Assembly: GCA_019412865.1 (NCBI GenBank)
Contig: DXOJ01000512.1
Location: forward strand, 1-6,210
Origin: Bacteroides sp.
GTDB lineage: Bacteria; Bacteroidota; Bacteroidia; Bacteroidales; Bacteroidaceae
DNA length: 6,210 bases
Direction of reading: 5' to 3'
Part shown: positions 1 through 6,210 of the stretch, in pieces
Layout: each line of letters opens with the position of its first letter
Numbering within the stretch: position 1 is the stretch's first letter
The notes under the pieces: generated by a model
Database searches by the model: none
The model's input: the letters and a program-made list of their open reading frames with translations, nothing else
What the model was told of the DNA's origin: nothing
Position numbers and translations under genes: made by a program

Positions 1-71
1 TGCAAAGTTAGCAAAATACATCTCTTTTAAAACGAGTTATTCAAGTTTTAATTAAATAATTTGTTTATTTT
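1..71 (+). promoter_or_regulatory. A/T-rich upstream region of the susC-like gene
   Basis: This non-coding stretch precedes the susC-like start codon and is strongly A/T-rich, with A/T palindromes TTTTAAAA at 25-32 and TTTAATTAAA at 47-56. There is no Shine-Dalgarno sequence before the ATG, only TTGTTTATTTT; this is normal in Bacteroidota, where A/T-rich unstructured leaders are used instead. I see no convincing plus-strand -33/-7 pair: ATAATTTG at 56-63 is the nearest approach to TAnnTTTG (four of six defined bases) and would start the transcript almost at the ATG. Since the transporter has an STN domain, the real promoter may be recognised by an ECF sigma factor with a different consensus, or may lie further left. 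Confidence 0.4.
3..10 (-). promoter_or_regulatory. Possible minus-strand -7 element at left edge
   Basis: The minus strand reads TAACTTTG here, a full match to the Bacteroides -7 consensus TAnnTTTG, followed by CA. About 18 bases upstream on that strand is TTTT (29-32), a weak three-of-four match to the -33 element TTTG. It would drive transcription leftward out of the window, implying a divergent gene or small RNA beyond the edge. An 8-base motif with two free positions occurs by chance fairly often in A/T-rich DNA, so this is only suggestive. Confidence 0.35.
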
Positions 72-3000
72 ATGAATTACAGGAAGAAGGCCATATTAAT
101 GGTCGTGGCTCTCTTTTGCCTTAACATAGCAATACTAGCCCAGGCCGTTTCATTGAAAATGAATAATGTTTCAGTGAAAGAAGCAATGACGCAATTGAAG
201 AATAAAAGCGGATATTCTTTCGTATATAAAGTGGGAGACCTGGATACCAGGAAGATTGTAAGTGTAAAGGCAAAACAATTGAATGAAGCTATCGATCAGA
301 TATTGTACGGGCAAGAAGTTGTTTATGAGGTAAAGGGCAAGAATATTATTGTCCAAAAAGGGCAAGCGCGGCAGAATACCTCTAAAGACACTAAAAAGCG
401 TAAAGTCACAGGTACAGTGAGCGATGCCAACGGTGAACCGATCATCGGTGCTACCATCAAGGAAAAAGGAACAACCAACGGAACCGCATCTGATTTGGAT
501 GCTAAGTTCTCTCTGGAAGTGTCACCGGGAGCTGTATTGGAAGTCTCCTATATCGGTTATCAGACACAGGAAGTAAAGGTGGGCGACCGGGTATCTTTAT
601 CTGTTACCTTGGCTGAAAATCAGCAAATATTGGACGAGGTGGTAGTGGTGGGGTATGGTACAACCTCCCGTAAAAACCTGACTACTTCTATCGCTACCGT
701 AAAAACAGAAAAAATATCCAAAGCGGCTACTAGCAATATCTCAGGAATGTTGCTGGGACGTGCTGCCGGTTTGCAGGCAACCGTTGCCAGTCCCCAGCCG
801 GGAGGAGGTATTAATATCTCCATTCGTGGAGGTGGTACACCGATATATGTGGTGGATGGAGTAGTTATGCCTAGCGGCTCTTTTGAAGTCGGCACGGGGA
901 GTACGTCACTTCCTTCTTCCGTCAATCGTGCCGGACTGGCCGGATTAAACCCTAATGATATTGAATCCATTGAAATCCTGAAGGATGCTTCTGCAGCAAT
1001 TTATGGTATCGGAGCAGCGGATGGTGTTATTCTGGTGACAACCAAAAAAGGAAAAGAGGGAAAACCGACCATCGTGTATGAAGGAAGCTATTCCGTGCAA
1101 AAACATTATCCTTATCTGGATGTATTGAGCGGACCCGAACTGATGAACATGGTGAATGTATTCAGTAAAGAGAATTATTTATATGACAAAGGCCAGTATC
1201 CTTATGGAAACGCCGCTTATGACGATAAATGGACACCTATCTTTACACCGACACAAATAGCCAATGCCCCGACTACGGATTGGCTGGACAAGGTACTGAA
1301 AACAGGTGCAGTGACCAATCATAATCTGACGATTAGCGGTGGTTCGGAAAAGTTTAAATACTATCTGGGCGTTAACTACTATAAAGAAGACGCTACCGTT
1401 TATAATTCGGATATGGAGCGATACTCCCTGCGTACAAACATCACATCCCAGCTGACTAATTTCCTGAAACTGACAACAATTGTCAACTTGAATCAGAATA
1501 ATTACACGAACTCTACTGTCGGCGGAGATGTCGGAAACTTAAGAGATCAGGGAGCCGGGGCACTTTTCGGAGCAATCTACTATCCCTCTTATCTTCCCGT
1601 GTACGATGCCGAAGGACAATATAATGTATTCAGCCGGACGCCTAATCCCGTTTCCATGCAAGATATTAATGACAAATCCGAGCAAAATGGTTACTACATG
1701 AACTTCTCACTGGATGTCGATATTATCAAGAATATGCTTTCAGCCAAAGTATTGTATGGCTTGAACAAGGAAAATACCTCTCGTGATTCTTACATTCCTT
1801 CTGATATTTACTACGCATTGCAACGTAAATCCAGAGGAAACTTAGGATATGGAAAAAGGCAGCAAAGCACTCTCGAAGGTACATTAACATTCCAACATAA
1901 ATTTGGAGAGTTATTGGATATGAATTTGATGGCCGGTATGGGACGTTATCTTGATAGTGGTGATGGTTCGGATATATCTTATGAAAATGCCAATGACCAT
2001 ATACAGGGAAGTAGCGTAGGTATGGCAGACGGTCCTTTCTATCCGACTTCCTATAAATATAAGAATGAAAAGAGATCACAGTTTGTCAGAGGAAGTTTCG
2101 ACTTATTCGGACGCTATGTAGTATCCGCTTCATTGCGTCGTGACGGTACGGATAAATTCTTTCCCAGTAAGAAATACGCCCTCTTTCCATCTGTTTCTCT
2201 TGCATGGAAGATGAACGAAGAATCATTTATAAAGAATATCTCCTGGATTAATATGTTGAAATTAAGAGCCAGTTACGGTGAGACAGGTAGCGATAACCTG
2301 GGTACAACACTATACGGTATTGTAACGACAACCCGCGAGGATGTTCAATTCAATAATAATTCGGTAACTTACATTCCCTACATATTGTCCGGCGCTAACT
2401 ATGAAGATGTCACCTGGCAAAAGACAGTCATGAAAAATATCGGATTGGATTTTTCTATTTTTAGAGATCGAATCTGGGGTAGTGTAGATGTATTCCGTAA
2501 CGACGTAACCCATTTGTTGGGAACAGCACCGACAGAATTATTGGGAATGCACGGAACACGTCCTATCAATGGAGGGCATTATAAACGTACCGGAGTAGAT
2601 GTAAGTCTGAACTCATTGAATCTCCAGACACATGATTTTAAATGGACCTCTCAAATTACGATGTCCCATTACAATGCAGTATGGATCGAACGTATGCCTA
2701 ACTATGATTATCAGAAATATCAGAAAAGGAAAAATGAACCGATGAATGCATTCTATTATTATAAAACGACCGGTATTATCGATGTGGATAAGAGTAATAT
2801 GCCCGAATCGCAACGTTCATTGGGACCTGCCGCCTGTATGCCGGGTTATCCTATTGTCGAAGATAAAAACGGTGATGGAATCATTGATGTGAATGACTCT
2901 TACATGGATAACATGCTTCCTAAATTGTATTTTGGTTTTGGCAATACGTTTACATGGAAAAACTTTGATCTGGATATATTTATGTACGGACAATTAGGTG

Positions 3001-3437
3001 TAAAGAAATGGAATGACGCGTATAGTTATAGTGCAGATGCCGGAAATCTCTCCAGGGGAGTGGATGCGCACAATGTAGGTATCTATTCTTATAACATCTG
3101 GAATACCCAGACAAACACGAACGGACATTTCCCGGGTATTGCAATCAGTAAATCAGTGGCTTTACCCGAAAATCTGGGCTTTGATTATACAAGAGAAAAT
3201 GCCTCTTATATACGTGTGAGAAACATTACACTGGGATATAACCTGGGTCCCAAAGAATTATCCGTATTTAAAGGGTATATTAGAGGAATACGTGTGTTTG
3301 TCGACTTTCAGAATCCTTTGACCTTTACCAAATACAAAGGATATGACCCTGAAATCAACACTTCCTCTTCGAATCTGACCGGAGGACAATATCCTCAAAT
3401 GAGAGTTTATTCAATAGGTGCAAAATTAACCTTCTAA
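72..3437 (+). CDS. susC: SusC-like TonB-dependent glycan transporter with STN domain
   Basis: Outer-membrane importer of oligosaccharides, energised by TonB-ExbBD and paired with the SusD-like lipoprotein encoded next. The order of parts is: signal peptide 1-25 (RKK n-region, hydrophobic core, cleavage after AQA); STN domain about 28-96; a CarboxypepD_reg-like Ig-fold domain about 112-182 (VTGTVSDANGEPIIGATI, then SYIGYQTQ); TonB box DEVVVVGYG at 188-196; plug about 200-328 with the family signature NPNDIESIEILKDASAAIYG; then a 22-strand-type barrel ending in the terminal Phe expected for BAM-dependent insertion. A DxNGDGxID loop at 931-942 is usual in this family. At 1121 residues it is full length. 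The ATG at 72 is the first in frame after a stop at 57-59 and gives a proper signal peptide. The STN domain is typical of SusC proteins that signal to an anti-sigma factor, so induction through an ECF sigma is inferred. The symbol is the family name; the substrate is unknown. Confidence 0.97.
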   Translation: MNYRKKAILMVVALFCLNIAILAQAVSLKMNNVSVKEAMTQLKNKSGYSFVYKVGDLDTRKIVSVKAKQLNEAIDQILYGQEVVYEVKGKNIIVQKGQARQNTSKDTKKRKVTGTVSDANGEPIIGATIKEKGTTNGTASDLDAKFSLEVSPGAVLEVSYIGYQTQEVKVGDRVSLSVTLAENQQILDEVVVVGYGTTSRKNLTTSIATVKTEKISKAATSNISGMLLGRAAGLQATVASPQPGGGINISIRGGGTPIYVVDGVVMPSGSFEVGTGSTSLPSSVNRAGLAGLNPNDIESIEILKDASAAIYGIGAADGVILVTTKKGKEGKPTIVYEGSYSVQKHYPYLDVLSGPELMNMVNVFSKENYLYDKGQYPYGNAAYDDKWTPIFTPTQIANAPTTDWLDKVLKTGAVTNHNLTISGGSEKFKYYLGVNYYKEDATVYNSDMERYSLRTNITSQLTNFLKLTTIVNLNQNNYTNSTVGGDVGNLRDQGAGALFGAIYYPSYLPVYDAEGQYNVFSRTPNPVSMQDINDKSEQNGYYMNFSLDVDIIKNMLSAKVLYGLNKENTSRDSYIPSDIYYALQRKSRGNLGYGKRQQSTLEGTLTFQHKFGELLDMNLMAGMGRYLDSGDGSDISYENANDHIQGSSVGMADGPFYPTSYKYKNEKRSQFVRGSFDLFGRYVVSASLRRDGTDKFFPSKKYALFPSVSLAWKMNEESFIKNISWINMLKLRASYGETGSDNLGTTLYGIVTTTREDVQFNNNSVTYIPYILSGANYEDVTWQKTVMKNIGLDFSIFRDRIWGSVDVFRNDVTHLLGTAPTELLGMHGTRPINGGHYKRTGVDVSLNSLNLQTHDFKWTSQITMSHYNAVWIERMPNYDYQKYQKRKNEPMNAFYYYKTTGIIDVDKSNMPESQRSLGPAACMPGYPIVEDKNGDGIIDVNDSYMDNMLPKLYFGFGNTFTWKNFDLDIFMYGQLGVKKWNDAYSYSADAGNLSRGVDAHNVGIYSYNIWNTQTNTNGHFPGIAISKSVALPENLGFDYTRENASYIRVRNITLGYNLGPKELSVFKGYIRGIRVFVDFQNPLTFTKYKGYDPEINTSSSNLTGGQYPQMRVYSIGAKLTF

Positions 3438-3447
3438 ACTTCAAGCT

Positions 3448-5103
3448 ATGAAATCTAACAAATTATGTCGTATGAAAAAGAAGTTCTTTTTACCGATGCT
3501 TGTTTCCTTGCAACTCTTATTCGGTAGTTGTGAGAATAATTTTGATCCTTATATTTACGGAGCTTTGTTGCAGGGAGAATATCCTTCCACAGAGCAAGAG
3601 TATGTTTCCTATATGATGGTTTGCTACCTGCCTTATACTACGGTTTGGACGTATGATATGGGTTCGGGTGGTTTGCAACATGGTATTCATATACAGTCTG
3701 GAGGAGCGGTGCGTATGTTTGATTCTGCTTCTGATATATGTGCGCCTGCTACCACAGTAGGTGCAGACTGGGAACGCCTTAGTAAAGGAGATTACAGTAA
3801 TTGCTTTTATTACTGGCGTGGAAATGTAGACGACGGTGGTAACTTGAATCATTTCCCGAAAACAGCCCAGGTGACCCGTATGACTGAAGTGATTGGAACG
3901 TTGGAAAAAGCTCCCCTGACTGCTCTTACGGAAGAAAAGAAGAATAATTTACTTGGAGAAGCACGTTTGTGTCGTGGATTGATGATGTACTTCCTGTTGC
4001 ATGTTTACGGTCCCGTACCGGTAATCCTGGATCCCGAAAAAGTAATTGATCCGGAAGCGTTGTCGAATACCGTGCGCCCTTCTTTGGATGAAATGACTCA
4101 ATGGATTACGGATGATCTGGAATTTGCCGCAAAGAATGCTCCCGAAGTAGCCCCGGATTTGGGACGCTATACGCGTGACTATGCTCGCTTCTGCCTGATG
4201 AAACACTGTCTGAACGAGGGTGAACACATGGAAGGTTATTATCAGAGAGCGATTGATATGTATAATGAACTCAATACGGGCAAATATGATTTGTTTAAGA
4301 CCGGAAGTACTCCGTACGTAGACCTGTTCAAGAATGCCAATAAATTCAATAAAGAAATGATTATGGCTGTCAGTTGTAGCCCTACTGCTGATGGTAACCC
4401 GAAGCATGGAAATGCGAATCCTTTCCTGATGTGGGCTTTACCTTCTGATGTGGCAAAAGGGGATCCTTTTCCAATGGGAGGTGGATGGTTCCAGGCTTTC
4501 AGTATGGATAAAAAATACTACGATGCTTTCGAAAGCAACGACGGTCGTCTGAAAACCATTGTAACCAGTTATAAGGACAAGAATGGTGTCGTTATCAACA
4601 AAGATAATCTGGGGGTGAGATGGAACGGATATATTATAAATAAATTCCCGCAGGAAACGATGACTACTTTCCAGGGTACTGATATTCCTTTGGCAAGATG
4701 GGCCGATGTATTATTGATGTATGCAGAGGCAGAAGTGCGTAAAACAGGAACTGTACCTTCCGTAGCTGCTATAAATGCGGTGAATCAGGTGAGGAAAAGA
4801 GCTGGGCTGTCGGACTTGCCGAGTGTGACAACCAATACAAAAGACGCTTTTTTAAACGCTATTCTGATAGAGCGGGGACATGAATTTTTCTATGAAGGTA
4901 ATCGAAAGATTGACTTGATCCGTTTTAATAAATACGCGCAGGAAATGTATAAGGCAAAAGGCATAATGCCGACGCATCAATACATGCCGATTCCTAACTA
5001 TGCAGTCGAACAGGCCATTTCTTATGGAAAAGAGCTGAAGCAGACTTGGGAACGTCCGGGTTGGGCGGAGGATAAGAGCAAAGCGCAACAAAGTATAAAT
5101 TAA
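3448..5103 (+). CDS. susD: SusD-like surface glycan-binding lipoprotein (RagB/SusD family)
   Basis: Cell-surface lipoprotein that binds the glycan and forms the lid of the SusC channel. The signal peptide ends in LFGSC with Cys28 as the lipidated residue. Typical SusD helical/TPR segments follow: EARLCRGLMMYFLLHVYGPV at 171-190, RPSLDEMTQWITDDLEFA at 210-227, RWADVLLMYAEAE at 417-429, AINAVNQVRKRAGL at 441-454, ERGHEFFYEGNRKIDLIRF at 475-493, and YMPIP at 512-516. At 551 residues it has normal family length. It starts 10 bp after the susC-like stop, so it is co-transcribed and probably translationally linked. A second ATG at 3472 (Met9, MKKKFFLPML...) gives an equally good, more typical signal peptide; neither start has a Shine-Dalgarno sequence, so the start is uncertain by 8 residues. 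It has an unusually high number of cysteines for a SusD protein (nine, including Cys28). The symbol is the family name. Confidence 0.96.
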   Translation: MKSNKLCRMKKKFFLPMLVSLQLLFGSCENNFDPYIYGALLQGEYPSTEQEYVSYMMVCYLPYTTVWTYDMGSGGLQHGIHIQSGGAVRMFDSASDICAPATTVGADWERLSKGDYSNCFYYWRGNVDDGGNLNHFPKTAQVTRMTEVIGTLEKAPLTALTEEKKNNLLGEARLCRGLMMYFLLHVYGPVPVILDPEKVIDPEALSNTVRPSLDEMTQWITDDLEFAAKNAPEVAPDLGRYTRDYARFCLMKHCLNEGEHMEGYYQRAIDMYNELNTGKYDLFKTGSTPYVDLFKNANKFNKEMIMAVSCSPTADGNPKHGNANPFLMWALPSDVAKGDPFPMGGGWFQAFSMDKKYYDAFESNDGRLKTIVTSYKDKNGVVINKDNLGVRWNGYIINKFPQETMTTFQGTDIPLARWADVLLMYAEAEVRKTGTVPSVAAINAVNQVRKRAGLSDLPSVTTNTKDAFLNAILIERGHEFFYEGNRKIDLIRFNKYAQEMYKAKGIMPTHQYMPIPNYAVEQAISYGKELKQTWERPGWAEDKSKAQQSIN

Positions 5104-5125
5104 ACCTATTAACTGAATAAAAGAT

Positions 5126-6133
5126 ATGAAACGTATGAGTTACTATATAATTGGTCTATTATTGTCTTTAATGAGTTGGTCGTGTTCGGATGATGCAGAA
5201 ACAGGCAGAGAAGAAATTCCGGTGGAAACTGATGGCGGATATTTGTTCGCCCACATGACTAATGCAAATTATGGAAAGTTATATTATGCTGTTTCCCGGG
5301 ATGGCATCAACTGGGAAACACTGAATAAAGGCCGGATTATCAATAGCGCTTACATTGGACATCCTGATATTTGTCAGGGACATGACGGAGCTTTCTATAT
5401 GATTGCAGTCAATCCGCTGGCTTTGTGGCGTTCGGAAAATCTGGTGACATGGACATCTACCCAGTTGAATGAAATGATTTTTAATCGTAGTAATGCACAG
5501 GGATTCTATACTACCTATTATTGGGGAGCACCCAAAATGTTTTATGACAAGGATAGCGAACAGTACATTATAAGCTGGCATGCCTGCAACGACCCGGATA
5601 AGGACGATTGGGACAGTATGCGCACTCTCTATGTGTTGACAAAGGATTTCGAGACCTATACGGAACCACAGAAATTATTCAATTTTACCGGTACGGATGA
5701 GAATATGGCTATTATCGATGCTATTATCCGCAAAGTAAACGGTGTTTATTATGCGATTATGAAAGACGAACGCGATCCGGCTGTTGCCCCGGAAACAGGG
5801 AAAACAGTTCGTATTGCCACCTCTTCCAATCTGACTGGTCCTTATACCAATCCGGGAGCACCTGTCACTCCGAATGATATGATGCGTGAAGCACCTATTT
5901 TTATCGAACGGCCGAATCATAGCGGTTGGTTTATTTATGCGGAATCTTATGCAGCCAAACCTTATGGGTATCATTTGTTTCAGTCGACCTCTATGGACGG
6001 GCCATGGAAAGAACGTACTTTCTCCGGACCTAATGTAAAGGATGGTACGGACAGACCCGGCGCACGACACGGCTGTATTGTGAAGGTGAACGAAACAGTT
6101 TATCAAGCTCTGCTGAAAGCATATAAAAAATAA
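5126..6133 (+). CDS. GH43-like five-bladed beta-propeller lipoprotein, putative glycosidase
   Basis: Probable surface glycoside hydrolase of the GH43-like propeller superfamily (mostly arabinofuranosidases, xylosidases and arabinanases); specificity unknown. Residues 1-19 are a signal peptide and Cys20 the lipidation site (relaxed lipobox MSWSC). The following SDDAE resembles the acidic export signal of Bacteroides surface lipoproteins. Repeated blade motifs are visible: GGYLFAHM...KLYYAVSRDGINW (38-63), GHPDI...AFYMIAV (79-95), WGAPKMFY...QYIISWH (133-152), IDAIIRKVNGVYYAIMKDE (197-215) and REAPIFIE...WFIYAES (254-274), closed by RHGCIVKV (314-321). By position, Asp81 would be the base, Asp198 the pKa modulator, Glu255 the acid, and His315 the central-pore His. 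The spacing of 117 and 57 residues is close to that of characterised GH43 enzymes (roughly 120 and 60). This assignment is inferred. It follows the susD-like stop by 22 bp, so it is operonic. Start: ATG 5126 keeps the KR n-region; Met4 (5135) would lose it. A non-catalytic binding role is the main alternative. Confidence 0.85.
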   Translation: MKRMSYYIIGLLLSLMSWSCSDDAETGREEIPVETDGGYLFAHMTNANYGKLYYAVSRDGINWETLNKGRIINSAYIGHPDICQGHDGAFYMIAVNPLALWRSENLVTWTSTQLNEMIFNRSNAQGFYTTYYWGAPKMFYDKDSEQYIISWHACNDPDKDDWDSMRTLYVLTKDFETYTEPQKLFNFTGTDENMAIIDAIIRKVNGVYYAIMKDERDPAVAPETGKTVRIATSSNLTGPYTNPGAPVTPNDMMREAPIFIERPNHSGWFIYAESYAAKPYGYHLFQSTSMDGPWKERTFSGPNVKDGTDRPGARHGCIVKVNETVYQALLKAYKK

Positions 6134-6178
6134 ATGTATAATCTTAATATGACTGCATTAAGTAGTTATTCATAATTA
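6134..6178. other. Short 3' intergenic region, no clear terminator
   Basis: A/T-rich DNA after the last stop codon. I see no GC-rich hairpin followed by a T tract on either strand. The only dyad is the small palindrome ATAATTAT at 6172-6179. Transcription may end by a factor-dependent route, or the terminator may be too weak to recognise by eye. No small ORF with a credible start is present. Confidence 0.4.
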
Positions 6179-6209
6179 TTTCACATATGTCGAAATTGCA
6201 TTATCTTTG
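6179..6209 (+). promoter_or_regulatory. Probable Bacteroides-type promoter for the next gene downstream
   Basis: TATCTTTG at 6202-6209 is a full match to the Bacteroides -7 element TAnnTTTG, in the very common form TTATCTTTG. TTTC at 6179-6182 matches three of four bases of the -33 element TTTG, and the 19-base spacer between them is the expected length. The spacer contains the palindrome ACATATGT at 6183-6190. Transcription would begin just beyond the right edge, so the next gene on the plus strand is probably a separate transcription unit and the operon seen here likely ends with the GH43-like gene. Confidence 0.6.
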
Positions 6210-6210
6210 T

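Noticed and set aside
171..365. Minus-strand ORF of 64 codons inside the susC-like gene
   Set aside because: It lies opposite the signal peptide and STN domain, has no recognisable domain, and the plus-strand reading is unambiguous.
2862..2897. EF-hand-like DKNGDGIIDVND motif as evidence of a special calcium-binding function
   Set aside because: A DxNGDGxID loop occurs at this place in most SusC-family transporters, so it is not distinctive here.
3537..3544. TAATTTTG, a perfect -7 consensus on the plus strand
   Set aside because: It lies within the start of the susD-like coding region and has no TTTG at the proper -33 spacing; likely chance.
3949..4407. Minus-strand ORF of 152 codons inside the susD-like gene
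   Set aside because: It is the longest antisense ORF but its translation looks like a random shadow with no motif, and it is fully covered by a clear SusD-family protein.
5675..6106. Minus-strand ORF of 143 codons opposite the propeller gene
   Set aside because: Cys/Arg/His/Ile-rich, no family resemblance; the plus strand holds the propeller motifs over the same stretch.
6154..6203. Direct repeat TGCATTA at 6154-6160 and 6197-6203
   Set aside because: Seven bases in A/T-rich DNA is within chance expectation, and it has no insertion or integration context.
1..6210. CRISPR, tRNA/rRNA, insertion sequence, toxin-antitoxin or phage content
   Set aside because: None is visible: three intact genes fill nearly the whole window, and the remaining gaps (71, 10, 22 and 77 bases) show no such structures.

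Overview
The window reads as a piece of a Bacteroides-type genome (phylum Bacteroidota; Bacteroides or a close relative). The evidence is a SusC-like TonB-dependent transporter next to a SusD-like lipoprotein, start codons preceded by A/T-rich leaders without Shine-Dalgarno sequences, a relaxed Bacteroidota lipobox followed by an acidic surface-export signal, and TAnnTTTG-type -7 promoter elements at both edges. The pair plus the enzyme-like gene behind it is the hallmark of a polysaccharide utilization locus (PUL).

Layout: 1-71 is an A/T-rich upstream region, with a possible minus-strand -7 element at the extreme left edge pointing out of the window. 72-3437 encodes a 1121-residue SusC-like transporter that carries an extra N-terminal STN signalling domain. 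After 10 bp, 3448-5103 encodes its SusD-like glycan-binding lipoprotein partner (551 aa). After 22 bp, 5126-6133 encodes a 335-residue lipoprotein with a five-bladed beta-propeller of GH43-like type, with plausible Asp/Asp/Glu catalytic residues. 6134-6210 is non-coding and ends in a plus-strand -7 element, probably the promoter of the next transcription unit. All three genes are intact, co-directional and tightly spaced, so they are almost certainly one operon.

Likely working: the propeller lipoprotein trims or binds a glycan at the cell surface, SusD captures the oligosaccharide and closes over SusC, and SusC imports it with TonB energy. The STN domain of SusC suggests that transport also signals through an anti-sigma/ECF-sigma pair, but those regulators are not in the window. 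The substrate cannot be read from the sequence. I found no new kind of system: this is a compact PUL core whose more interesting points are the enzyme-like protein in the position often held by a non-catalytic surface glycan-binding protein, and the unusual plug-domain loops of the transporter. No RNA gene, CRISPR array, mobile element or significant repeat is visible.
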